A stretch of DNA of 46,512 bases. It comes from Porphyrobacter sp. AAP82. GTDB taxonomy: Bacteria; Pseudomonadota; Alphaproteobacteria; Sphingomonadales; Sphingomonadaceae. Both the position numbers and the translations under genes were made by a program. Shown piece by piece: positions 29,047 to 38,316 of the stretch; position 1 is the first letter of the stretch, and each line of letters opens with the position of its first letter. The notes beneath the pieces are model-generated. The model was not told the DNA's origin. It made no database searches and saw only the letters and a list, made by a program, of their open reading frames with translations. The DNA lies in contig NZ_ANFX01000025.1 of NCBI RefSeq assembly GCF_000331285.1, positions 1 to 46,512 of the forward strand. The letters run 5' to 3'.

Positions 29047-29442
29047 TTAGGCTTCTGAGGAGCCGAAGGCAGCGGCAACCTGCTCTGCCCACGGCAGGTC
29101 GGCAATGGCCGTCAGGTCCTTGAGCGACACCGCCAATGGGCACCGCTGCAGCAGCAGTTTCTCGAGAACAGCCGGAGCCAGATAGGCCAGCTTGATCATC
29201 CGGCCGATGTAGCGGTCGGAGACATCTTCGGCATGGGCCAGGTCGAGATTGGTGCTCGCCTTTCCGGTCTCCAGCTTGCGCCGCCAGCTCCATGCCTTAG
29301 CGACGGCGCGCAGCACATGGGCCTCCACAGCGGCCTCGTTGGCCTCCACCGGATTTGACGGCGGCATGATCTTGGGGCGGCCGTTACGCTTACGGATGGC
29401 CAGCGGGATGATGACCCGGATTGTGGTGGGCGCGACGCTCAT
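29047..29442 (-). CDS. Small ParB-like HTH protein of a recombinase module
   Basis: A protein of 131 residues. The second half has a helix-turn-helix pattern resembling that of ParB-type proteins: DLAHAEDVSDRYIGRMIKLA followed by YLAPAVLEKLLLQR. The N-terminal part is basic (IRKRNGRPKIMPP). Its ATG overlaps the recombinase stop (ATGA), so it is translationally coupled as the third gene of the DUF2924-recombinase module. This trio is common in alphaproteobacterial mobile elements. The protein may be a directionality factor or regulator; its function is not established. A relative lies at 46228-46512. Confidence 0.75.
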   Translation of the reverse strand: MSVAPTTIRVIIPLAIRKRNGRPKIMPPSNPVEANEAAVEAHVLRAVAKAWSWRRKLETGKASTNLDLAHAEDVSDRYIGRMIKLAYLAPAVLEKLLLQRCPLAVSLKDLTAIADLPWAEQVAAAFGSSEA

Positions 29443-30758
29443 GCCGCCATCTCCCGGCGCGGCGTCACCATCTCCCTGACCACCGACCCAAGCCCCTCGG
29501 TGCGCAGATCGACGGCCATGCCGTCGCTGCCGACCGTGACGCGCTCGACCAGCAGCCGTGCGATGCGCGCTTGCTCAGCCGGGAACAGGGACTCCCACAA
29601 GGCGTCAAAGCCCGTCAGGGCCGCCACCACATCGGGCTGTTCTATCTCGGGGCATTCGCGCTGCGCGGCCTCGATCGCCCGGGCCGTGACCTCAGGCGTC
29701 AGCAGAAGGGTCCGGATCTGCTGGACGACCGCGGTCTCCACCATACCCGCCGGCAGCCGAACGAAGGTTTCGGTGTTCTCACCCGCCCGGTTCCGGATCG
29801 CGTCCATCGAGGTGTAGTAGCGATAAAGGCGGCTGCCCTTCTTCGACACGGTCGGCGTCATCGCGATGCCCTTCTCCGTGAATATCAGACCCTTCAGCAG
29901 CGCAGGCGTCTTGGCCCTGGTGTTTCCTGCCCGGGTGCGCGGGCTTTGCGCCAGCACCGACCTGACCTTGTCCCAGAGCACCTGGTCGATGATGGCCTGA
30001 TGCTCGCCGGGATAGCTGGTGCCCTTGTGGACGGCCTCGCCGAGGTACACCCGGTTGTTCAGGGCTTTGTAGAGGAAGCCCTTGTCGATGGCCTTGCCGC
30101 GCTTGTTCAGGGCACCTGCGGCGACCAGTTCCCGGGTCAGCAGCGTAGCCGATCCCAGCTCGACGAACCGTTCGAACATCCCGCGGATGGCGCGGGCCTC
30201 GGTCTCATTGATGATCAGCTTGCGGTCAACGACGTCGTAGCCCATCGGCACGAACCCGCCCATCCACATGCCCTTGCGCCGCGAGGCCGCGATCTTGTCG
30301 CGGATGCGTTCGCCGGTGACCTCACGCTCGAACTGGGCGAACGACAGCAGGATGTTCAGTGTCAGCCGACCCATCGAGGTGGTGGTGTTGAACGACTGGG
30401 TGATGGAGACGAACGTCACCCCATGCTTGTCGAACACTTCAACGAGCCGCGAGAAGTCCATCAACGACCGTGACAGGCGGTCGATCTTGTAGACCACGAT
30501 CACGTCGACCAGCCCGGCCTCAATGTCGGCCAGCAGGTTCTTCAGGCCCGGCCGTTCCAATGTGCCGCCTGAGAAGCCGCCGTCATCGTAGCGGTCGCGG
30601 ACTGGGACCCAACCCTCGGCCTTCTGGCTGGTGATATAGGCCTCGCAGGCCTCGCGCTGGGCGTCGAGGCTGTTGAACTCCATGTCGAGCCCCTCCTCGG
30701 AGCTCTTGCGGGTGTAGACCGCGCAGCGCAGGCGGCGCATCGGGGTGTTGACGGTCAT
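29439..30758 (-). CDS. Large serine recombinase (resolvase/recombinase family)
   Basis: A site-specific serine recombinase of 439 residues. The ATG at 30758 overlaps the DUF2924 stop (ATGA). The N-terminal resolvase domain has YTRKSSEEG with catalytic Ser at about 19, DDGGFSGGTLERPGL, and VYKIDRLSRSLMDF. It is followed by the Recombinase domain (MGYDVVDRKLIINETEARAI, GFLYKALNNRVYLGEAVHKG). The zinc-ribbon-like part is replaced by a cysteine-poor GLIFTEKGIAMTPTVSKKG segment. It is probably the enzyme that inserted the element next to tRNA-Ser; the att site it uses is unknown. Confidence 0.93.
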   Translation of the reverse strand: MTVNTPMRRLRCAVYTRKSSEEGLDMEFNSLDAQREACEAYITSQKAEGWVPVRDRYDDGGFSGGTLERPGLKNLLADIEAGLVDVIVVYKIDRLSRSLMDFSRLVEVFDKHGVTFVSITQSFNTTTSMGRLTLNILLSFAQFEREVTGERIRDKIAASRRKGMWMGGFVPMGYDVVDRKLIINETEARAIRGMFERFVELGSATLLTRELVAAGALNKRGKAIDKGFLYKALNNRVYLGEAVHKGTSYPGEHQAIIDQVLWDKVRSVLAQSPRTRAGNTRAKTPALLKGLIFTEKGIAMTPTVSKKGSRLYRYYTSMDAIRNRAGENTETFVRLPAGMVETAVVQQIRTLLLTPEVTARAIEAAQRECPEIEQPDVVAALTGFDALWESLFPAEQARIARLLVERVTVGSDGMAVDLRTEGLGSVVREMVTPRREMAA

Positions 30759-31240
30759 GATCGCTCGCCCCTCTTGATGTCGCGCAAGCCAAAGAAGCGG
30801 TAGCCGTTCCAGCGGGTGCCGGTGATGTCCCGGGCGATGGACGACAGGGACTTGTAGCGGCGTCCCTGCCAGTCGAACCCGTCCTTGAGCACGGTGATCA
30901 CGTGCTCGGCCCCATCCCATTCGCGCACCAGCCGGGTGCCGATGACCGGGTTGCGGGGATCGCTTATCACCGTGCGCCGGACCTTCTTGCCCTCGACCTC
31001 ATCAGCCAGGGCGTCGAGCAGCTTGGCCGCTGGCCCGCCGAGCCCACCGAGGGCCAGCTCCTGAATCCTGTAGGCGAGCCGATGTTCCAGAAACTGCCGG
31101 CTGTTATTCGGCGCTGGCGTGCCGATAAGGCTCTGCCACTCCGCCTTCAGTTCAACCACCGACATGGCCTTCATGGCGGCGAGCCGCCCCAGCAGCTGAC
31201 CTTCGGGTCGCGCTGCTGATCTTACGCGTTCTGTTTGCAT
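30755..31240 (-). CDS. DUF2924 protein of the recombinase module
   Basis: A protein of 161 residues; the ATG at 31240 follows a good Shine-Dalgarno (GGAGG, 7 nt upstream). The body matches DUF2924: NSRQFLEHRLAYRIQELALG, then GTRLVREWDGAEHVITVLKD, FDWQGRRYKSLSSIARDITG and TRWNGYRFFGL. Genes of this family sit directly upstream of large serine recombinases in many alphaproteobacterial prophages and islands. The function is unknown; a DNA-binding accessory to recombination is likely from context. Confidence 0.9.
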   Translation of the reverse strand: MQTERVRSAARPEGQLLGRLAAMKAMSVVELKAEWQSLIGTPAPNNSRQFLEHRLAYRIQELALGGLGGPAAKLLDALADEVEGKKVRRTVISDPRNPVIGTRLVREWDGAEHVITVLKDGFDWQGRRYKSLSSIARDITGTRWNGYRFFGLRDIKRGERS

Positions 31241-31324
31241 TACTGTCCTCCAACTCGGGCCTCTGCCCGGTGGACACCACCGCTCTTGGTGGGCAGGAAT
31301 GCGAGTGAACTATCTCCGTCACTG

Positions 31325-31570
31325 TCAGAAAAACTGCTGGACTGTTGGCGCACGCTTGGCGCAGGACCGGCGTTCGAAACCGAAGCCGCAGATCGGGCAT
31401 TCACTGGCGCCCAGCGGCACCTCCGCCTCACAGGACGGGCAGCACTTGTAGGGAGCCTGACCCGGCTCCGGATCGTCGTTGTCGAGGCTGATTTCCTGTT
31501 CGAGGCTGCCATGGCGCAGCGCCGCCCCGGCGAAGTCGAGCACGATGCAATCGGTCTTGATAATGCCGGG
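31325..31570 (-). pseudogene. Fragment of a phage-type DEAD/DEAH helicase C-terminus
   Basis: Only the tail end remains: TDCIVLDFAGAALRHGSLE followed by a zinc-ribbon, CCPSC...CPICGFGFERR, and a short acidic/aromatic end. This arrangement is what I recall from the C-terminus of phage and prophage helicases. No helicase motifs lie upstream; instead the frame runs into the start of a phage tail-fibre fragment on the other strand. A decayed gene is the best reading; a small zinc-ribbon protein is the alternative. Confidence 0.55.
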
Positions 31571-31579
31571 GTACCTGAA

Positions 31580-32183
31580 GAAGAACGTCTCGGGCTCCGA
31601 GACCGTGGTTGAGGTGGGCGCGATCACCTCGGGCGGTGTCACCGCCGCGCTCGGCTACACTCCGGCCAACAAAGCGGGTGAGAGCTTCACCGGCGCGATC
31701 TCGGTGGCCGGGTCGATCACGGCCACCGGCGATGTGACGGCCTATTCCGACGCCAGCCTGAAAACGGATGTGGCGACCATCGCGGGTGCGCTGGAGCTGG
31801 TGCGTCAGATGCGCGGCGTCCGGTATCAGCGCCTCGACACCGGCGCAGCCGGCATCGGGGTCATCGCCCAGGAACTGCGCGAGGTGACGCCTGAGCTAGT
31901 CGCCGAGAACGACGACGGCCTGGTGTTCAACGCCCAAGAATGGATCATGATCAAGAACGGGTCGATGGTCATGGCCAGCAGCATATTCAAGCTGCCGCTG
32001 GACGGATCGAAGACCGGGGCCTGGGGCGAATTCACGGGCGCGGCGGGGTCGACGAGCGTGTCGGCCGGGACGCTGACCGGGCTCACGCGCGGCCTGACCA
32101 GCGCGACGCGGACCCTCACGGCTGGATCGGTGGCGGCGACCGTGGCTGCCGGGAGCACGACATTCACCAAGACCAGCATCTAG
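31580..32183 (+). pseudogene. Phage tail-fibre fragment with truncated S74 chaperone domain
   Basis: The frame encodes VTAALGYTPANKAGESFTGA, a repeat unit typical of phage tail fibres, then a peptidase S74-type intramolecular chaperone domain: YSDASLKTDVATIAGALELV and IGVIAQELREVTPELV. The domain stops short after about 60 residues, at ENDDG. From there the frame continues into unrelated Gly/Thr/Ser-rich sequence (FTGAAGSTSVSAGTLTGLTR) to a TAG at 32181. There is no start codon or SD suited to a tail-fibre gene. It lies tail to tail with the DUF499 gene. The 31241-32205 stretch holds only these two remnants. Confidence 0.6.
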
Positions 32184-32205
32184 CCGGCCTTGGCGGTGGC
32201 GTGAC

Positions 32206-35200
32206 CTATTTGATGATCTTCTCGATGAACCCGAGCGTGGTCGCGTTCTCGATCAGGGTCCGGACCTTCGCGCGGTCCAGACCTGACGGAACCTCCGCGT
32301 CAATCTCAAGCCTGAGGGTCACCTCGCTGCCGGCCATCGTCGTCAACTGCTCGACAATGGCCTCAACGATCTGGTGCATGACACGCGCCGGCCGATCCGG
32401 TGAGATCATCACGGTTCCTGAGAAGCGTGTCGGGTTCTTCTCGACCACTGGTCCAGGTGCGACTGGAGGTGTTCCCGTCGGACCACCGCCTGGGACTGGT
32501 GGCGTAGTCCCCGGAGTGACGCCTCCACCCTCCGGCACAACCGCTGGCTTGGGCCGATTGGCCTCAGCAACATCCGGCTGGATGATGACGGACTCGCTAT
32601 CAATTACGATCTGAACCCCACCTGCGTGGTCAATCGCCAGACCAGCATAGGTCTTCTTGGCCTCGTCCCATCGCTCGGCATAGGCAAACGGGCCCGGCAG
32701 CATCCCGCCGACGGCCGCCTGAACCGTCTTGGCCAGGACCTCGCGGTTCTTGACCCGCGGCATGTAGGTGTAGCGGTTCAGATACTCCCACAGGTCCTTG
32801 AGATGCAGGTGGGACTTGCCGTTCCAGATGTATTTCTGAAGCTCACGGTCTAGCCGAGCCGGTCCAAGCTCGGGGAGCAGGCCTTCGTCGCTGACGAGCT
32901 TCTTGCTTGCCCTGGCCAGCAATCCGTCCTGGGCAGGAACCTTGGCTGTCGTCCATTCCAGATCGGCCTGTGCGGTCTCCTGGACAGGGTAGATCAGATA
33001 GCACCAGGCTTCCTTGAGCCGCGTCTTCAGCGTTTCATTGGCCTCGACGAGCTTGGCCTTGGCCAGGGCGCTATCGCTCTGAGTCAGGTTCAGCCGGTCG
33101 ATTTCACGGACGATCTCCGCCCAGGCCAAAGCCGAACGCATGGAGGCCTTGAGGTTGTCGAGCTGGCGCTGTTCCGCAGCCAGGAAGACCAGCATGTTGC
33201 GATAGACGCGCGGGGTCGTGCCCCGCTGCATCAAGATATCCTTGGCCTCTGCCAGGGCCGCGGAACCCGCGCTGCCAGTGTGGGAATGCGCCACACCCAG
33301 CACGACGGCACGTACGCCGCCAGCGTCGTCAGGCACGTCAGACGAGCTGCCCGGCGCGACCTGAACGGCGTCGAAATGCCCACGATCGGACAGGCCGTTG
33401 ATGTAGCTTCCCAGCGCCTTGTCGATCTCCAGTAGGACCAGCGCCTCCTCGATCTGCCCGGCACGATCTGCGGCGATCCGGTTCAGGCTCGCCGACATGG
33501 AATACCAATAGCGGCCCAGGTCGCTGTGCATGAACTTGGCCTGGTTGGTGAGCCGCCTTAGCGCGTCGCCGAAGATGGCCGGCCGCTCGCCCGGCTGGAC
33601 CACACCCAGATTGATCTGCTTGTCGTCTAGACCCTTGTTCTCCTGACCGTGGGTCGGAGCCGTGCCCATGAAAATGGTGCGCGCGACGCGGCGGGTCGCC
33701 GAGTAGCGGTTCAGGTTCGGAGCGGACTGGTCAATCTTGTAGGGCGTGGACGTAATGCCATCGACGTCGCCGGCGATGATCGACTGCCAGCTGGCGTCGA
33801 GATAGTGGAGCAGCTCGGGCTCCACACGGGCCGAGCTGATCGCCACGCTGCCCGGCATGATCATGACCGACGGATCATTGCCCATCCACAGCTCGTGGAT
33901 GACCTGGGCCATGAGGCGCAGCACACCTCGGGTGCGCTGGAACTTCTCCAGCGAGCCCCAGCTCGTATAGAGCTGGTCGAACATCTCCGGATGGATCGGG
34001 TAGGATTTCTCCAGCTTGCGCCGGTAGTCCTCGTCCCCGCAGCCCTGCGGGAAATCGCCCGCATTTTCGCGATAGAGCTTGGCGTACTGCTTCAGCGTAT
34101 TGTCACGGTGGTGGAACCGGTCGCTGGGGATTTCCTTGAACAGGCGTCGCCGGACGATCTCATAGCTCTCTTCCTGAGAGGCCGGCCGCCAGGACGATTC
34201 GACCCGGCTGAAGGTTTGCTTGAGGCGGACCAGCGCTTCCTGGCCACCTTCGCCGCCGACCTCGATCTGCGATGCCGGGAGAGACGCCACCAGCAGCGTA
34301 CCCGGGCTGGCTTTCACCGCCTCGGTGAGCGCCTGAACGAACGAGAGGTTGGCGTCGAAGGAACCTGATGGCAGGCCCTCGACCTTGTAGACCTGACGCA
34401 GATAGGCGACCCACTCGTCGATCAGGATCAGCGATGGCGAATACTTCTTGAAGAGGGCTTCGAGGAGGTTTGACCCAGGCGCGATCCCGCGCTCGTCATT
34501 ATCGGCCACCATGGCAAAGCCATCGGCCCCACCAAGCTGCCAGGCCAGTTCGCCCCATGTGGTCCGGATTTTCAGGCCACCCTCAACACTCAAGACATCC
34601 TGAGGACCACGCGAGGTGCCGACCAGCACAGCCCGGTTGATCTTCTTGGGAACAGTCAGGCCGTGCTGCGACAGCAACTGGTCCAATCCCGGCAGGTCCT
34701 GCGCCGCTGTGCCGCTGGCCATGTGATAGAGCGCCAGCATCGAGTGGGTTTTGCCGCCGCCGAAATTGGTCTGCAGTTCCACGACCGGGTCGCCGCTGGC
34801 GCTGGATAGCCGTTTTGCCGCGCCGATCAGCAGGTTGCTCAAGCCCTCGGTCAAATAGGTGCGGGCAAAGAATTCGGTCGGGTTCTTGTACTCCGACGGG
34901 GCGCTGCCATTGTGGACCTTGGCCAGATCCGCGGCGAACTCGGCCTGCTGAAACTCACCGGTGGCGACGTCCTGGTGGGGCTCAACCACCTCGCGCCATG
35001 GCATGAGCCCGGCCACGGTTTCGACCGAGATGTCGAGGCGATGGGTCTTTCGACGCTCCTCATTGCGCTGCAGTTCTGTGAACTTGGTGCGCAGGATGGT
35101 GTCGCGCATCTTGGCCAGCTCTGCAGCCACTTCACCGGCGCTGATCGACTCCATAAGGCGGCGCATGCTGTCCAGCGCGCGTTCCGCGTCGTCATAGGTA

Positions 35201-35505
35201 AAGGTCTCATTGTGCGAGAGCTTGTTGCGCACATCGACCAGTTCATTGACGAGCGATCTTTCGGCCCGGCCCAGTACGGCCTTGAACGCATCCATCCAGA
35301 ATCGGTCCATCGCGTTGAAAAGCGCAGACTGATCCCAGGCTATCTCGCCCTTACTGTTAGGCCTGAGGCCGGGCAGCTTCTCCACGACCTGAACCTGCCA
35401 GTGGCCGGTCAGGGATGATTCAAGGCGCTTCTCAACGAACGGGACCAGGGCCTCGGGAAGAAGCTCCATGCCTTCGAAGACGTATTGACGGGTACTCTTG
35501 GCCAT
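32206..35505 (-). CDS. DUF499 ATPase with N-terminal Swt1-type HEPN domain (predicted defence)
   Basis: A large protein of 1099 residues. Residues about 10-125 match a Swt1-type HEPN domain with the Rx4-6H motif RNKLSH (Arg93-His98), the catalytic pair of HEPN ribonucleases. The central part is a DUF499-type P-loop ATPase: Walker A NFGGGKTHS (about 247-255), Walker B LILIDEWVAYL (359-369). A Pro/Gly/Thr-rich linker (about 985-1025) leads to a small C-terminal domain. It is the last gene of an operon with the methyltransferase (12 nt upstream, SD GGGAGA) and helicase. The family is widespread in predicted phage-defence loci. Its activity here is untested; an ATP-gated RNase effector is my inference. 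Confidence 0.88.
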   Translation of the reverse strand: MAKSTRQYVFEGMELLPEALVPFVEKRLESSLTGHWQVQVVEKLPGLRPNSKGEIAWDQSALFNAMDRFWMDAFKAVLGRAERSLVNELVDVRNKLSHNETFTYDDAERALDSMRRLMESISAGEVAAELAKMRDTILRTKFTELQRNEERRKTHRLDISVETVAGLMPWREVVEPHQDVATGEFQQAEFAADLAKVHNGSAPSEYKNPTEFFARTYLTEGLSNLLIGAAKRLSSASGDPVVELQTNFGGGKTHSMLALYHMASGTAAQDLPGLDQLLSQHGLTVPKKINRAVLVGTSRGPQDVLSVEGGLKIRTTWGELAWQLGGADGFAMVADNDERGIAPGSNLLEALFKKYSPSLILIDEWVAYLRQVYKVEGLPSGSFDANLSFVQALTEAVKASPGTLLVASLPASQIEVGGEGGQEALVRLKQTFSRVESSWRPASQEESYEIVRRRLFKEIPSDRFHHRDNTLKQYAKLYRENAGDFPQGCGDEDYRRKLEKSYPIHPEMFDQLYTSWGSLEKFQRTRGVLRLMAQVIHELWMGNDPSVMIMPGSVAISSARVEPELLHYLDASWQSIIAGDVDGITSTPYKIDQSAPNLNRYSATRRVARTIFMGTAPTHGQENKGLDDKQINLGVVQPGERPAIFGDALRRLTNQAKFMHSDLGRYWYSMSASLNRIAADRAGQIEEALVLLEIDKALGSYINGLSDRGHFDAVQVAPGSSSDVPDDAGGVRAVVLGVAHSHTGSAGSAALAEAKDILMQRGTTPRVYRNMLVFLAAEQRQLDNLKASMRSALAWAEIVREIDRLNLTQSDSALAKAKLVEANETLKTRLKEAWCYLIYPVQETAQADLEWTTAKVPAQDGLLARASKKLVSDEGLLPELGPARLDRELQKYIWNGKSHLHLKDLWEYLNRYTYMPRVKNREVLAKTVQAAVGGMLPGPFAYAERWDEAKKTYAGLAIDHAGGVQIVIDSESVIIQPDVAEANRPKPAVVPEGGGVTPGTTPPVPGGGPTGTPPVAPGPVVEKNPTRFSGTVMISPDRPARVMHQIVEAIVEQLTTMAGSEVTLRLEIDAEVPSGLDRAKVRTLIENATTLGFIEKIIK

Positions 35506-35517
35506 CTTCCGTCTCCC

Positions 35518-38316
35518 TTAAAGATCAAGGCGTTGTTGAAGATCACCACGCGTGTCGTAAATCGCAGCGGCTTGGCGGGACAACTCTGTCCAGTCGGCAA
35601 TCAGGGCGTTGTAGGCCGTGGCCTCCTTGGCATCCTGCCGCTTGTTGGCGCTGATATCGTAAAGGATGTAGGCGAGGTCCTTCACGGCTTCGGCCTTGTC
35701 ACCGATCTTCTTCAGTAGGACGCCTGTCGCCTGCGAAATACCGTCCTTTTCGTGCAACCGCACGAGATGCTGAAGGCATTCCCAAATCGTCAGATGCTGA
35801 TCGGTCCTGGGCTCCCATTGGTCATCCAGTTCATCCCGGCGGAGTACGCGAACTTTGCCCGCCTGGCTTTCGACGATCCCGGCGTGCTTGACGCTTTCGA
35901 CCGAGATGCCGCGGGCTTGGGCGATACTGGCGGCAGTCCCGTAGTCGCCAGCCTTCATCCCGTTCTGTTCGAACCAGGTGATGGCGAACCGAGTGTCGGC
36001 ATCGAACTCACCCTGAATGCCGCCAAGATATTCGTCCAGCTCACGGTTGATCAGCTGTAGGGCGGTCTTCACGCTCATCGGACTGTCGTCGGATTCGAGC
36101 ACGGCACAATAGCGCGAGAACACACCCATACCCGGGCCGATGGCGGATTGCGGCATGTCGGCCGGGGCAATGTTGGCGGCCTGAAGGTCCTTAATCGCCG
36201 AGGGCAATTCACGCTTCAGCGCCCGGATGAACTCGGCTCTGGTGGTATTATCTGCGCCTTCAGGTCGCTTTCTACAAACTAGAACTACCGAACTCGCAAG
36301 AGCATTGCTTCCAATACCTCGAATTCTCGACGTCTGCTCCGATCTAACCGGCCAAGTCGCTCTGATGTCCATCCCAGCATCAATAATTGCCTGGATAAAC
36401 GTTGACCAGCCTGTCGAGCTGATACCATCTTGCTCAATCTCGCTCTGTTTGAACGCATAATATATCGCCAGCGGATACTCGGGACTTGCCCGTTTAGCCA
36501 TGCTAGCCATGGCCTTCGTCATGCCCGCCAAAAAGAATTCTTCTGCAGCTTTGCCGCCGCCGTGCCGAGCTGGCGTAGCTACAAGCTCTTCTGACTTGGG
36601 GGTTTGAATTAAGGAAAATAGTTCCGGATATAAATCACCAACGCTGCGCTTCAACCAAACGTAAAAGAAGTCTGAAAGATCGGCATAGCCTATATTGTCA
36701 TAATATGGCGGATCAGTTGAAATGACAGCGTTCGGACCATAAGAAACCGACTGGGCGTCATTTTGCCAGGCAACACCAGGTGTGTCAGTAATAAGTCGTG
36801 ACAGGCAACTGGCCTGGTAGGCTGTGGCCGGTGCAAAGCCACCCACCACATCGGCCAAGATGTTTGCTTCTGCAAAATCCCAAACCATAGGTATAGCCTG
36901 TCGACCGAAAAGATTCATTGCCTTTTCGTTGCTCGGGCTCCATCGAACAAGAGAATTATTGAAGTCAGCGGCCCTGTCGATTCCAAACGCAAGATATATA
37001 CTTATGGCTTCAGCATAGGCTTTCGCGCCCATTCCTTCATCGCGCAGCGATACATTATTGTCGCTCATTCCCGCGGTTAGCGCGTCGGCTTCGATACGAG
37101 CCCGTGCTTCCCCTATGAGATTGGTCAACGTATCGAGTGCAACAAGCTGTCTCTGCGTGAATAGATCACTCCATTTCGACATGCCGTAATTTCCGATGCG
37201 AAATCCCAACCCCTGTTGGAAAAATTCCACTTCGGGCTTCCATTTCGCAACTTGGGAGAAGGCGACATCTTCGTGAAGCTGCGACGGTGGAAGATATATG
37301 CGGCCACCCTTTCCCTCGGCTACGATTGCCATGAGTGTCTGGCCCAGTTCACCTCGAAGGCCGCATTCTTTTATGTATTCCGGCGTGATCGCCGTGCCGG
37401 AAATCGGGCACACGAAATTGGCTCTTCCAACCTTGGTTCCCTCCTTCGCCTGATCAAGTTGCGCCTTCGTGCCCCCTTCACAAATTCTGTATTGTATCGA
37501 CTTCGAAGACTTATCAACGACTAGGGATATCCAGCGCTCCTTCCCCTTTTTTGTGCTGAGGACAAAATTCGAGGCGATCGGAACTTTTACTTCAGAAAAA
37601 GCGGGATCTGGGCTCGGCACCGTGCGCGCCCAGATCCAAGCAATTACCGTGACTTCATTGCCGCCAAACTCTTTCGGCAGCGTCACCTTTGGATACAGCT
37701 GACCTATTTTCTCCACGGCACGTTTGCGAAGCCAATCACCATAATATGTGACGTCTTCGGCCAAGCCCTCAGCATGCCGATAGTGATTTCTCTCATGTGG
37801 TCCGGGATGGACTGGCTCTCTCGCTTTGAATCCTGGCGGAATTTCGATCATCGCCTTACCGATTAGGACGGAAACAGGATTTAGGTCACTACCGTAAGCC
37901 GGGAGGCCTAGCCGCTGCGCCTCTGAAGCAATTGAAAATCCGCCAGAAAATGGATCATAGATCGATGGCAGCTCGCCATCGCAGCTTTTCAATATTTCGG
38001 CTCTGGCTTCGCGTAACAACTCTACATCTTGGCTGTTCTTCCAGTCTGCGAGCCGCTCCAATATTTTGAAGAGTCGATTTCGTTCTGCCTGCCTCATCTC
38101 TTCGGTGGGGAAATCATCTGGATGGCTAGAGGGATCGTCTACTAGCTGAGCAAATAAAAACGAACGACACGCAACGTGGGGGCGTCTCGCCCACCAATGG
38201 TGAATACCCCGAGGATGGGGGCCAATGCCCGGCATCTTCTCATAGGAAGAGCCTGAACTGATCGCCTCCAGTGGAATGGCGACTTCGATCAGCTTCTTCT
38301 TGTAGGGCTTAGTCAT
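35518..38316 (-). CDS. DUF1156 DNA adenine methyltransferase (predicted defence)
   Basis: A protein of 932 residues starting with the DUF1156 signature: LIEVAIPLEAIS, SSYEKMPGIGPHPRGIHHWWARRP. The SAM-binding motif I is DPFSGG (121-126) and the catalytic motif IV is DPPY (535-538), as in N6-adenine or N4-cytosine methylases. The long stretch between them probably holds the target-recognition part, including a possible CPISGT knuckle. After residue 694 comes a helical C-terminal region. The ATG overlaps the helicase stop (ATGA). Base composition falls from about 60 % GC to about 50 % within the gene (36235-38160). It probably marks host DNA for self/non-self discrimination. Confidence 0.9.
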   Translation of the reverse strand: MTKPYKKKLIEVAIPLEAISSGSSYEKMPGIGPHPRGIHHWWARRPHVACRSFLFAQLVDDPSSHPDDFPTEEMRQAERNRLFKILERLADWKNSQDVELLREARAEILKSCDGELPSIYDPFSGGFSIASEAQRLGLPAYGSDLNPVSVLIGKAMIEIPPGFKAREPVHPGPHERNHYRHAEGLAEDVTYYGDWLRKRAVEKIGQLYPKVTLPKEFGGNEVTVIAWIWARTVPSPDPAFSEVKVPIASNFVLSTKKGKERWISLVVDKSSKSIQYRICEGGTKAQLDQAKEGTKVGRANFVCPISGTAITPEYIKECGLRGELGQTLMAIVAEGKGGRIYLPPSQLHEDVAFSQVAKWKPEVEFFQQGLGFRIGNYGMSKWSDLFTQRQLVALDTLTNLIGEARARIEADALTAGMSDNNVSLRDEGMGAKAYAEAISIYLAFGIDRAADFNNSLVRWSPSNEKAMNLFGRQAIPMVWDFAEANILADVVGGFAPATAYQASCLSRLITDTPGVAWQNDAQSVSYGPNAVISTDPPYYDNIGYADLSDFFYVWLKRSVGDLYPELFSLIQTPKSEELVATPARHGGGKAAEEFFLAGMTKAMASMAKRASPEYPLAIYYAFKQSEIEQDGISSTGWSTFIQAIIDAGMDIRATWPVRSEQTSRIRGIGSNALASSVVLVCRKRPEGADNTTRAEFIRALKRELPSAIKDLQAANIAPADMPQSAIGPGMGVFSRYCAVLESDDSPMSVKTALQLINRELDEYLGGIQGEFDADTRFAITWFEQNGMKAGDYGTAASIAQARGISVESVKHAGIVESQAGKVRVLRRDELDDQWEPRTDQHLTIWECLQHLVRLHEKDGISQATGVLLKKIGDKAEAVKDLAYILYDISANKRQDAKEATAYNALIADWTELSRQAAAIYDTRGDLQQRLDL

